From Gigaspora rosea (Eukaryota > Glomeromycota > Glomeromycetes > Diversisporales > Gigasporaceae), in the NCBI GenBank assembly GCA_003550325.1, contig QKWP01000030.1, positions 379,999 to 443,998 on the forward strand: a stretch of DNA of 64,000 nt, given 5' to 3'. The number at the start of each line of letters is the position of its first letter. Position 1 is the stretch's first letter. Under the pieces are notes generated by a model. The model searched no databases, had not been told where the DNA came from, and saw nothing but the letters and a program-made list of their open reading frames with translations. The position numbers and the translations under genes are program-made. This document shows positions 53,839 to 64,000 of the stretch, piece by piece.

Positions 53839-55960
53839 ATGGACCAAATGACATCGCCAAGCATTAATAAGCTTGCTGATAATTATCAAAAGGGTATTGG
53901 CATAGAAAAGGATAAACGTAAGACGTTTGAATTATATCTTAAAGATGACGAGATTGGGAACGCTGCTGGAACGTGTAATGTTGGAAATTGTTATTATTAT
54001 GGAATCGGAGTTGAAAGGGATTTCCGTAAGGCATTTTTTTATTACCAAAAATCTTCAGAGATGGGTAATGCAACTGGAACTTGTAATGTTGGTTACTGTT
54101 ATCGTTTTGGAATTGGAGTTGAAACGAATATGCTTAAGTCAGAAATGTATTATCAAAAAGCAGCAAAAATGGGAGATATATTTGCGCTCGGTTTATGTTA
54201 TCATATAGGAATTAGAGTAGAAAAGGACACGAAAAAAGCATTCAAATATTATCTAAATCTTCGGAGATGGGAGATGTTAAAGGAATAAGAGAAGTTGGTT
54301 ATTGTTATCAATATGGAACTGGAGTCGAAAAGAATGAACATAAGGCATTCGAATATTATCTAAAATCTGCTGATATGGGCGATGCTCTTGGAACAATTGA
54401 TGTTGGTCATTGTTATGAAAATGGAATTGGAGTTGAAAGAGATATATACAAAGCATTCGAATATTATAAAAAATCTGCTGATATGGGACATAAAACAGGA
54501 ACGTATAATGTAGGAAATTGTTATCGTTATGGAATCGGGGTTATAAAGGATGAATGTAAAGCGTTCGAGTATTATAAAAAATCAGCAGAGATGGGACACG
54601 CTAATGGTATGTGCAGTACTGGCGAATTTTATCAAAGCGGAATTGTTATTGAAAAGAATATAGATCTTGCTTTTGAATGGTATTTAAAATCAGCAATTAC
54701 TGAACAAAGTACTACTAGAAAAAAAAAAGAATATTTTCATTGGATACCATTTGAAAAATTTAAAAATGTTCAAGAGATAGGTAAAGGAGCCTTTTCTACA
54801 GTTTTCAAAACAAAATATTTAAATAATTCCGGATCTTATGAAGAAGTGGCAATTAAGCTTGTAAAAGATTCAAATAAAAATAAAGAACCATTTATAAAAG
54901 AGGTATTATTAATATTTTTGAATAATAATTTTATTTTTAAAAATTATATTTGATTAAATACATTAATTTATTTTATTTTTAGTTGAAAGCTTGCCATAGT
55001 TTAAATCAATATTTGGGAATATCAAGAGATGAAAAAACGAAAGATTACATTTTAGTGCTTAGTTATGCAAAATACGGTTCATTGAGTAAAAATCTTACAA
55101 ATATCTTTAAATGTAAATGGAAACTCAAATTAAAGATACTCCGTGATATTATATCCAATCTTGATCGCATTCATTCTGAAAAATATTTACATCGAGATAT
55201 TCATCCTGGAAATATTCTGTTGAAAGAAGATTATAAAGCATATATTACCGATCTAGGTTTATCAAAACCGCTTGATGAAAAGGAACAAGAAGGCCGTATT
55301 CATGGAGTTTTACCTTATATTGCACCGGAGCTCTTTCAAAAACAACCATATACTCAAGCTTCAGATATTTATTCATTCGGAATAATCATGATAGAAATAG
55401 CAACCAGTCAAAGGCCTTTTAATAATTATAAATTTGATATCGACCTCGTAATAAAAATTTGTAAAGGACTACGGCCCAAATTTGGACCACGAATTCCTGA
55501 TTGTTATATTGAATTAGCAAACCAATGCACGAATTCGAATCCAGGAAAACGTCCAACATCTAGTGAAATAATTATTAAACTTAATGAATGGTTAAATATT
55601 ATTGGAAGTGAAGCCGAAAATAAAATTAAAAAACGTTCAATGTTTAGAGAAATAATTATTAAACTGAATAACTGGTCAAATATTTTTAGAAGGAATAAAA
55701 GGTTAAATAATATTGGAAGGGATAAATCATTAAATATTATTGAAAGTGAAATCAAAAATAAAATTGAAAGACAATTTTTAGAAAGTGATGATATTAATGA
55801 AAAATTGCCAATAATTAAGAAAAATTTAAAAGACATATATACAAGTAAACCTTATAATATAATTGATATTAACAAAAGCCTATCAAAACTCAAAACTAGT
55901 AAAACTGCTGTTAATATAGAAGTTTCAGATGATCAATTAACACTATGTATTAAGAATTAA
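53839..55960 (+). CDS. Sel1-repeat protein kinase, one apparent frameshift
   Basis: A fusion of a Sel1-repeat scaffold with a protein kinase, a type greatly expanded in these fungi; such kinases phosphorylate proteins on Ser/Thr or Tyr, and Sel1 repeats bind partners. About eight 36-residue Sel1 repeats (53870-54705) follow the pattern GxCYxxGIGVEKDxxKAFEYYxKSAEMG. A linker FHWIPFEKFKNV leads to the kinase: Gly loop IGKGAFSTV (about 54778), VAIK lysine (about 54850), catalytic loop HRDIHPGN (about 55190), DLG in place of DFG (about 55250), IAPEL (about 55320). An 80-base intron (54903-54982, GTATTA...TTTTTAG) splits the N-lobe in phase 0. Near 54260 one A seems missing (CTAAATCT where sister repeats have CTAAAATCT), breaking the frame between repeats 4 and 5. 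That may be real decay or a sequencing error; everything after it is coherent. A charged, ILNEW-like repeat tail follows the kinase. Confidence 0.8.
54903..54982 (+). other. Intron in the Sel1-kinase gene
   Basis: Donor GAG|GTATTA, acceptor TTTTTAG|TTGAAAG, 80 bases, very AT-rich. Removing it joins EPFIKE to LKACHSLNQYLG in frame, as the kinase helix C region requires. Confidence 0.75.
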
Positions 55961-57153
55961 GTTTTATTATTTAGAATTATTACTATCTGTTTGTTAAATT
56001 AAGTTTTTTCGTGGGATTATTAAGTATTTAATTAAGGTTTAATAATTAAGCAGTTTTTAATATGTAATAATCAAAAAATATATTGAAAAATGATTTATTA
56101 CCTATGCAAATTTATAAGTTTAGATAAATTGATTTTATATAATACAAAAAAATATTATAAAATTCAATCTAATTTATCTCTCTAAATTTATAATTTATAT
56201 ATTATATGAATTCATCATCCTTATCATTATAATAAGATGAGATAATATATAATGTACCTTAAATATAATAAATATATATTTCCATTTTATTAAATTTAAT
56301 TAATATATACTTAAATATTTATCACTTAAAGACTTAAATATTTATCACTTAAAGAAATAAATAATTAAGTGTAGAGTGTATATCGATCATTTTCAATAAT
56401 AGTAAAATTATCGTATTATGTAGCACAGCATATAAAAACTTACTACTAACCTGACATATGATAAAAGTTATGCTAAGGTTATTATCATAAGGATCTTCAC
56501 ATGTAACAAAGCTCCAAAGATAGGATTATAAAATTACTATTTATAGTTAGTTAGGGAATAAAATAGAAATATATGGAAAATAAAAGATTAGAAAGAATTT
56601 TTGGAACAATAAGTGCTTTCTCTTTGCAGCCTGACTTTGATCTGGCTTTTTCATGTATATGCATTCAAAAATAATAGTAAAATTCTGTGAAAAACTTTCT
56701 AATAAACTTGGACTTTTTGTTAACAAAAAGATTTAATATAATCATTAAAAGTGAATCACCAAATACAAAAATAGTCAAAAAAACATTCAGCAATTGTCAA
56801 GATACAGATTTTTATACTTTTGTAATAAATTAGCAAATATTGCAAGGTTCTAAGAACAAACCTCAAAAATTACAAAAATGGTTAATGATATTGTGAAAAA
56901 TATCCTGACAGAATTTTGATCATAATAAAAAAAATGTATTAGTTACTATTAGCTGAAAAAATATATTGAACCATTCAAATCAATTTAAATTGATAGATCA
57001 AAAATATGACAAGCAAGGTCAGAGAAACACCATAAGATAGGTGACAAAAACAAGAACAAATCTGTGTAATCATAATTAAACTCAGGTGATTATGAGTTAA
57101 TGAACTTCTATATATAGCAGCAACTAATTCAATAAAGGCACATAAGGACAGGA
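55961..57153. other. Noncoding DNA downstream of the kinase gene
   Basis: AT-rich. A tandem pair of TTAAATATTTATCACTTAAAG lies near 56310-56345. AAGTGTAGAGTGTATATCGA (56367) resembles the end of the foldback at 24909. No gene supported. Confidence 0.45.
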
Positions 57154-57161
57154 GCAAGGAC

Positions 57162-57612
57162 TAGTGATATGAATCAAAAATCGATTAATCAATTAGTTGA
57201 TCAAATTGGCAACTAATTGATTGACTATTACAACTATAATTTTAATCGATTATCCAACTAATTGATTAATCGATTAATTGATTTTCAACTAATTGATTAA
57301 TTGATTAACTAATTAATCGATTATTTGATTAGTTTGTTAATCAATTAGTTGTCTATATACCAATATATACTATACTAAATAAAGAGTATATAGAGATAGT
57401 ACATAGAGTACATATCAGATATTTTACTAATTAATTAGTTGATTAATCAACTAATTGACCAAACAATTAACTGATTAATCGATTAATCGATTAACTGATT
57501 AATCGATTAATCAATTAGTTGATTAGTTAAACATAATCAACTATTAATCAATTTTCTAAAAATTTTCAACTAACTAATCAATTATAATTTTTTTGCCTAA
57601 TTCTTAACACTA
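57162..57612. mobile_element. hAT-type MITE made of ATTAATCGATTA-like repeats, 451 bp
   Basis: The 8-base direct duplication GCAAGGAC flanks it exactly (57154-57161, 57613-57620). Ends TAGTGATATGAATCAAAAAT and complement TAGTGTTAAGAATTAGGCAA pair. Most of the interior is a cryptic repeat of ATTAATCGATTA, ATTAGTTGATTA and close variants, itself self-complementary; a non-repeat block (57350-57420) sits in the middle. The duplication and TAGTG ends point to hAT. Confidence 0.85.
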
Positions 57613-57620
57613 GCAAGGAC

Positions 57621-58199
57621 ACTATACTGATGTGATAACCACCAAGTCCTTCTCTTCCAATAGAATCTGCTATTTTCATAATCATATTCTCATAACCACA
57701 TGTCAAAAATTATACTAACTATACCAGACTCTTTAACAAATTTAAAGAATTTTGGTTGTATCATGTAATTGAAAAAATTTTGTTGGTGCTCCTAAAATTC
57801 TATGAAATATTATTCAAGAATCACCACAATTGTGGTCTATATAATAGAAATGTAAATATGTATGTATTGCATGCAATAAAGATTATAAAGATGCATACAA
57901 GAGATCATAAAATGCATGTTGGCATAAATTATAAAAGCCCACCTATCTATTTTATTTACCTATTGCACTTTATTATTATACTCTGTGCATTATTATGAGT
58001 AGCAGGTTGAATGCACTATACTATGCATGGGCCCAAACTTGCCAAAAAAAGCAAATACCCATACCATAATATTGACTCATACTTTCAATCCTTATTAATG
58101 CTTTATCATATGAACATAATATGAGCGCAATGCATTGTGCAATAAAAGAAAGGAAAAGAAAAATAATGAAGTGTACTATTCTCATTATTTATCTATATA

Positions 58200-58203
<4 letters not shown>
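57621..58203. other. Noncoding AT-rich DNA
   Basis: No gene supported; the open frame at 57756-57998 has no recognisable content. Confidence 0.4.

Positions 58204-58252
<49 letters not shown>
58204..58252. repeat. Poly(A) run, 49 bases
   Basis: An uninterrupted A homopolymer, far longer than any other in the window. No retroposed body or target duplication could be matched to it. Its exact length is unreliable in most sequencing methods. Confidence 0.9.
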
Positions 58253-58255
<3 letters not shown>

Positions 58256-58559
58256 TATATTTGGAGATCTGATTATAAGCTTGCTCTGTGACTATAAGTA
58301 ATATAAAAAAACATAGTAATAATTTGAATAGAAAAAAGAAACTTACAATACTCACAGTTCTGGTAATAATCTAAAAAAAAGTCTTGAACCAAAAGAATAG
58401 AGTGAGATAGCAAATGCACTTTGAGAAATTTTGCATTTTTTAAAAAAAATTGAGGACCAACCAAATTGTAAAAAAAAAGTGTATTTTACTAAACTTTTGT
58501 ATTGTTTAGTAAGACTAATGTATAAATAAACATTTGTTTATATAAAATTTTATATATTC

Positions 58560-58800
58560 ATCTAATTGTTTTTTAATAATATCTCAGCATCTACAAGGCT
58601 GATTTTAATGATCTCACTATCTTTAGATTTGTCATAATGAGCTCTACAACTTTCAATTAATTGACACAATTAATTGACTTAGTAAAAAAGTAGGTTTACT
58701 TGGGTGATTGTAGTATTTCTGCTTTACTATAGTAGAAATACTACAATTATCCAAGGAACCCTATTTTTTACTAAGATAATAGCAGTTAACCAACTTGTCA
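58560..58800. repeat. Single arm of a shared-core foldback, reversed
   Basis: The complement aligns with 39903-40085: TCAATTAATTGAAAGTTGTA, then AATCAGCCTTGTAGATGCTG and AGATATTATTAAAA. The outer end is a small hairpin, GATTGTAGTATTTCTGC against GTAGAAATACTACAATTAT (58705-58760). Confidence 0.6.
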
Positions 58801-59765
58801 TACTATTTTAAATAAGCTTTTTATTATATATAAATTTATAAAAAAATATATAAAATTACTATAAACTTTGAATCTTAGATATTTTTTTCTATATATTAAT
58901 TTAAAATTAATTTTTTTAGGAATATAGAACAAGGAGAAAAGAAAAATTTGAACTTAAAAATCAAATTAAAATTTTACCAATTTTGTACAAAATGAATATA
59001 TAACTTTGCCAAAAATAAATATTTTCTAATTTTAAGGTATACCTGCCTATTTTTGGGAACTTTTTTTGCTACATATAAAATTTTTTAAACTCCAATATTT
59101 AGCTATGAAATTTTATATATAAAATTGATAATTAATTTATTATTTAAATACATAATTTATTAAAATTTTACATATAGATATTTATTTATTGAAAATTTAT
59201 TGATTTACACGTAGTGTTTATATACGAGTATAATTTATTGATTTACAAATTGTGTAATATATCAATCAAAACAATGTTTACAAATGAAAAATAAACTCTT
59301 GCATATAGTTAGGGTAAGGATTATAGTGAGTGTTATGTTATTTATACTAAAATTTCTCAAGGAATTTTTTTATTAGAAGATAAAAAATGGTTTCATAATC
59401 AAAATTTTAAGATATTAGTTTGTTTTTACATTACTCATGTATATACACTTCATGTACAAATAGAAATTCTCTCATTTATTTTACTTATAGAAATTAATTA
59501 TATAATTTATACAAAATTAAAGGCTACCATCCTATTCCCATAAACATATAATAACAGCAATTTTTTATTAAATAAATCAAATAAAGTGCATTAAGTAAAT
59601 ATGTTCATGATATTTAATTGCACTTACTATAAAAATTTAATACAAATCAGGCAAGATTTTACTAATAGATAAGACCATTTAATTATAGATTAAAAAAATT
59701 TATAAAAATTGATTTATATTATATTACAGATAAAAAAAGTCATTACGAATGCACTAAAATTTTTT
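58801..59765. other. Noncoding AT-rich DNA
   Basis: No gene supported. A TTAGGGTAAGG word at about 59309 stands alone. Text near 59620-59670 (ACTATAAAAATTTAATACAA) resembles foldback arm sequence at 60640. Confidence 0.4.
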
Positions 59766-60146
59766 TACTGTATTTACTCAAAATAACGCATATGGCATTA
59801 TTTCAAAAATTGCATTTTCTTAAAATAGCATGTAGGTTTCGAAATAATGCCCATGTGCGTCCCAATATAATGAACACTTCAAATGCCGAATTAATAATCT
59901 GCTGAAATAACGAATTCAAATAACAAGTGGAAATAAGAATTTTTTTAGTCAAAAAATCTGACTTAGATCGGAAAAACTATATATAAAATTAAGAAATACT
60001 GGTTTTTTATGCATCGCACATATATAACAGACAATTTTTTAGAAATTAGACCTTTCCCCCGAAATAACGCCCATGTGTGTACTCGAAATAACGCGCATCC
60101 CCTCGAAATAACATGCAGGTGCGCATTATTTCGAGTAAATATGGTA
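59766..60146. mobile_element. MITE with subterminal repeats, TACYGTATT family (copy 2)
   Basis: Left end TACTGTATTTACTCAAAATA pairs with complement of the right end, TACCATATTTACTCGAAATA. Subterminal words CGAAATAATGCCCATGTG (left) and CGAAATAACGCCCATGTG (right) recur in each half. Related to 30955-31586. The open frame 59963-60187 crosses its end and is not supported. Confidence 0.7.
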
Positions 60147-60473
60147 AGAGAGTTTAAATCACACATGATGATGTAATTAGATAACAACTCATAACTTATA
60201 AAACTGTGATAAGCACTAGTTGGGTACTAGCAGGTTTATTTTTTTTTGTTTGACATAAAGATTTTTGTTTAATATCATAAACCAGTGTAAAAAAATGAAA
60301 AACTTTTTGATTTTGTAAATATAGAGCCCAAATAAAATACATTTTTAGGCTTAGTGTCTTTGTAAGTTTAATTAATTATTGAATATCATTAAAGGATATT
60401 TTTTCTTGTTTTTTTCTTATAAATTACTAACTATTAAGTTTAGAATTCTGTTAAATATGTAATGGCATCTACT

Positions 60474-60785
60474 GTAGGTTTCTGAAAATAAGCTATCTTC
60501 AAAAGAAGCTACACTCAGATTTTCCGAAAATTTTTTAAAGAAATCGTTAACAGTTGCTATATATAAACTTTTTTACTATATAAACTTCAAAAGTTTGATT
60601 AAGTGAAGTTGTTCAGTGCAATGAAATACACTTACAGTAAAAATTTTATAGCATTTGGGCAACTTTTAATTAATATGTTTTTCAATTTTTCAAAAAATTT
60701 AACAATTCAAAAATAAGCTACCCACAATTTTTTGTGTAACTTTTTGGCCAAAAAGGGTAGATTATTTTCAGACAAATAGGTATAT
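60474..60785. repeat. Candidate TIR element with GAAAATAAGCTA ends
   Basis: TAGGTTTCTGAAAATAAGCT on the left pairs with the complement of AGATTATTTTCAGACAAATA on the right. AAATAAGCTACCC recurs near 60712 and, inverted, near 63885. The element is diverged and its limits are approximate. Confidence 0.45.
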
Positions 60786-61705
60786 ATTTTGGTGCTAATA
60801 GAAGGTTTTAAAAAACAAATTTGTACCAAAAAGCTACTGTATAACAGTTCTATTTATATGTAAAAAAAGTCAAATATTGTATAACAAAAACTTACAAATT
60901 TAATTTAAATACAGAAAATCTATAATCTACAAAAATAGGACAATCCCAGAAATAGACAGGTATGCTTTAAAATGATAAATATATATAAAATCATGCTCTA
61001 AACAAGTTTATTTAAATGACAAAAATAGATTACCTTGTAAAAAAAATAAGTTCTTTATGTACTAAAATTAATATTTTTGGTTTTTAATATAAAATATTTT
61101 TTTGATTAGGTAACCTACTTTGGCCCTTAAGCAAAGTGTTTAGCATGTGATTCTACTTGGGATGGCATTGTGATATGCTTTTACAGATCTTTTACTGAGT
61201 AAAAAATAAGTTTAAAGTTAAACAAAAATTTTGAAAAAAAGTTTTCTAACTTAATATATATTTTACTAAGTAAAAGGTCTAAAAAAGCATATCACACTTT
61301 ATTCTAAGTATAGTCTGATTTCTCTATAATTACAGAGAACCCCGAAATATATATTGATAGGTTAGATCAGAGAATGCATCACTATTATAAATAAATTAAA
61401 TAAAGTAAGGTTTACATTTGAATATTCTTTTAAAAAATTATTAAAAAAGTTAGATTTTTAATTTGTATATTTGTATATCAAAATTCTATATGTAAAAGTT
61501 TAATTTGCATATTTTTAGTATAAATTTGGTCTACTCTTTGTTTTAAAATTAAGTATATGTATAAGCAATATTTCAATTTTTCAAAAAACAAAAATAAATA
61601 AACAAATAAATAAAGTAAAAAACGTTTTTATTCCCACTATATTGCATATATATATATACTATTTTTATCTTTTTTTTTTGTTTTTTATTATTATTTTATT
61701 ATAGA
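60786..61705. other. Noncoding DNA with a pogo-like fragment
   Basis: TATAGTCTGATTTCTCTATA at about 61310 resembles the end of the pogo-like element at 28931 and is followed by ACCCCGAAATATATA, the start of the MITE nested in that element. So a decayed fragment of the same nest may lie here. No gene supported. Confidence 0.4.
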
Positions 61706-61858
61706 ACAGAGTGAAACCTGAGTTGTGAAATAGTGAAATCCGCTTTGTAAATTGGGTTTAAGGATGAAATCCACATTTATTATGTTTTTATTATATAAAA
61801 ACCCTCATATGATGATCATAGCAGGTTTCACTATTTTACAACTCAGGTTTTACCCTGT
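61706..61858. mobile_element. MITE, ACAGGGTAAAACCTGAG family (copy 2)
   Basis: Left end ACAGAGTGAAACCTGAGTTG pairs with complement of the right, ACAGGGTAAAACCTGAGTTG. Same family as 2402-2557; the interior differs and lacks the telomere-like run. Confidence 0.75.
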
Positions 61859-61859
61859 T

Positions 61860-62220
61860 GTATTATTATTATTTTTATTTATTAAATATTTTTTTACTTT
61901 TATCATTTTTTTTTAATATTTTTTTTAAATTTTTTTTATATTATGTATTTTTTAATTTTTTATTTAATTTTTTCTTTTTTGCTTTATTTTTTTTAAGTTT
62001 TTTGTTTTATTATTATTTTTTTTAATTTTTTCTTTTTTTCTTTTATTTTTTTCAAGTTTTATTTTTTTTGTTTTATTATTATTTTTTTATTATTTATTTC
62101 TATTTTTTTATTTAATTTTTTTAATTATTTCGAATTTTTTTTATTTATTCTAATTTTTTTAATATATAATTATTTTTTTAATTAATTTTTTTAATTTTTT
62201 TAAGAAAATTATTCATGCAT
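61860..62220. repeat. T-rich low-complexity tract
   Basis: Irregular T-runs with single A or C. No coding content. Confidence 0.8.
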
Positions 62221-62339
62221 ATAATCAGCCAATCATATTTAAGATTGGTGATTATATACTAGCTTGTCTCTGGAATAGATCTGGATTTAATCGATCTACA
62301 GATAAATCTAGATTTTTTTTTATTATTTTGTTTTTTTAT

Positions 62340-63055
62340 TCATGCTAATGCTTCTCTGGATTTTCTTTAGATAAGTAAAATTTTTTTCTTTTATTTTTGT
62401 TTTTTTTTACTTTATAGGTACTAACTTTCTTTTTTTTAGTTGCTTCTTTTCTTGGAGTAGTCATTTTTGGAGTTATCATTCTTGGAGTCTTCATTCTTGG
62501 AGTTATTGTTCTTGAAGTTGTCATTCTTGAAGTTGTTGTTCTTGGAGTCGTTGTTCTTGGAGTCATATTCTTGGAGTGTCATTCTTGGAGTAATCATTTT
62601 GGAGTCATTGTTTTTGGAGTTGTCATTTTTGGAAACATAATAGAAGTTGAGATCTTTGTCAGTTTAAGGGTTTTTTACTAGTTAGTTTTTTTTTTGTTAG
62701 GAGTACTAACCTCTCTCTTTTTTAGATGTTGCTTTTCTTGGAGTCATCATTCTTGGAGTTATTCTTTGAGTTGTGGAATCATTGTAATGGGAGTTGAAAC
62801 CTTTGGCGATTTAAATATATTTTTTTTACTAGTTTTTTTTTTGTTACAGTCAGTCTCTTTTTTTAAATGCTTCTTTTCTTGGAGTCGCCATAGTAGCGGG
62901 AGTCAAGATTTTTGTCAGTTAAGTGATTTTTTTTTACTATAGTAGTTGTTTTTTTGTTATGGGTACTAACTTCTCTCTTTTTTTAAATGCTTCTTTTCTT
63001 GAAGTCATCATTTTTGGAGTCATTATTTTTGGAGTTGTCATTGGACCCCGAAGAA
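62340..63055 (-). repeat. Higher-order repeat with a 15-base minisatellite
   Basis: Four diverged units begin near 62417, 62699, 62843 and 62959 with GGTACTAACTTCTCTCTTTT followed by TGCTTCTTTTCTTGGAGTC. Each contains 15-base repeats of TTCTTGGAGTCATCA type; the first has about twelve. Read on the minus strand the repeats give TPRTT/TPKMT pentapeptides followed by KEATKKKK, so the block could be the relic of a gene with a repetitive protein, but no start, intron or domain supports a functional gene. Confidence 0.6.
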
Positions 63056-63519
63056 TATATGTAATACTGAGATCTGGCTTTGTATAGACTTATATATAAT
63101 TTTTCCATATGTCGTATGTTTAAATTTGTATAACCAACTGGTAATTTTTGAAAAGTTAGATGTTTATTTGTATAACAAAAACGATCTTTATAACAAGTAT
63201 GATCTTTTTTTTGTATAACGATACTATATATACATCGGGAAAATTTTTAAGTAGATATAAATCGATATATACCATATGTTGCAGCTACCTTTTTTTGCCG
63301 ATTTTTAACAAAAAAAACCATGGATAGCTTATTTACTATTTTAAGTAATTTAAAGCACAATAAAGGGGTAGCTTATTTTTGAATACAAAACTTTAATAAG
63401 TAAAATAAATAAATAAATATGCTGTAGACAATAAATAAATATGCTGTAGATGATAAATAAATATTATAAACAATAAATAAATATGCAGAAAAAAATCGGG
63501 AGTAACTTATAAAGCGATT
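63056..63519. other. Noncoding AT-rich DNA
   Basis: A tandem AATAAATATGCTGTAGA-like repeat (three to four copies) lies near 63410-63485. Otherwise nothing was recognised. Confidence 0.45.
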
Positions 63520-63880
63520 TTTGGTCAATCGATTATAGTCGCTACATAGTAAAGTCTAAATTTTACTAAGCAAATCGATTAAAGTCGCATAAGTAACATT
63601 GTTCAGCAGATCAAAATACGCGTATCCTGAAAATTTCATACAAATTGGTGAACTTTTATTATTTGACTTTTAATTTTTACGTTCAACGGTTTTTTTTTTA
63701 TAAAAAAAAATCTGTTGAATGTAAAAATTAAAAGTCAAATAATAAAACTTCTCCGATTTGTACAAATTTTCAGGGTACGCGTATTTTGATCTGCTGAACA
63801 ATGTTACTTATGCGACTTTAATCGATTTGCTTAGTAAAATTTAGACTTTACTATGTAGCAACGTTCATCGATCATATGGG
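63520..63880. mobile_element. Long perfect-looking hairpin, about 360 bp
   Basis: Arms of about 160 bases pair nearly perfectly around a loop near 63700: CTACATAGTAAAGTCTAAAT against ATTTAGACTTTACTATGTAG, and GATCAAAATACGCGTA against TACGCGTATTTTGATC. It has the TTTTACTAAG word and the AAAATTTCATACAAATTGG word seen in other foldbacks. Confidence 0.8.
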
Positions 63881-64000
63881 TAGCTTATTTTCAGAGCTAC
63901 AAATTTTGCTGTTGAATTTGAACACGGTTAACTACCGCCCTTCTTTTTCTAGATAGGTTTCTGATTTTCTCTTAGTCACTTTTTTTTGTGTAATTATGTT

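Noticed and set aside
58204-58252. Poly(A) tail of a processed pseudogene
   Set aside because: No coding remnant precedes it on either strand and no target duplication was found.

Overview
The window is strongly AT-rich and looks like a nuclear contig of an arbuscular mycorrhizal fungus (Glomeromycotina, Rhizophagus/Gigaspora type; genus not resolvable by eye). The reasons are a tandem-Sel1 plus protein kinase gene, a Tnp2-type transposase gene with short GT-AG introns, a PIF1-type Helitron, a small-protein family I associate with these fungi, and TTAGGG-type telomere-like tracts inside repeats. Most of the sequence is mobile DNA and its debris. No rRNA gene, ordinary tRNA gene, CRISPR array or bacterial-style operon was seen. 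One 881-base assembly gap lies at 47515-48395.

Layout. 0-4.4 kb: AT-rich DNA, a possible spliced gene remnant (1846-2246) and several foldback repeats. 4.4-10.2 kb: a decayed Tnp2 DNA transposase gene (minus strand) diverging from an intron-rich plus-strand gene with internally duplicated exon/intron modules. 10.5-14.8 kb: a run of long foldback elements plus copy A of a tRNA-headed SINE-like family. 14.9-24.2 kb: one nearly whole Ty3/gypsy LTR retrotransposon, young by the similarity of its LTRs. 24.2-34 kb: foldback/MITE elements of several superfamilies, including a triple nest (MITE in pogo-like element in SINE-like copy B), set in a degraded satellite-like region. 34.3-37.3 kb: an intact-looking pogo/Tigger-like transposon with one 578-residue transposase gene. 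38-46.4 kb: mostly noncoding, with a 379-base tandem duplication upstream of a single-exon gene (42719-43606). 46.5-52 kb: a decayed Helitron. 53.8-56 kb: a Sel1-repeat/kinase gene with one apparent 1-base frameshift. 56-64 kb: noncoding, with a hAT-type MITE built of ATTAATCG-like repeats, a 49-base poly(A) run, further MITEs, a minisatellite-bearing repeat block and a final long hairpin.

Only two genes look like ordinary host genes (42719-43606 and 53839-55960); the 7935-10158 gene could be host or transposon cargo. They do not form a pathway. The most interesting signal is at repeat level: at least ten foldback or half-foldback loci, of several sizes and ends, share a degenerate core ending in CAGTGGATCATGAGATAT, and several foldbacks carry TTAGGG-like tracts at or near their loops. 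All coordinates of repeats and all similarities were judged by eye; no search or alignment program was run.
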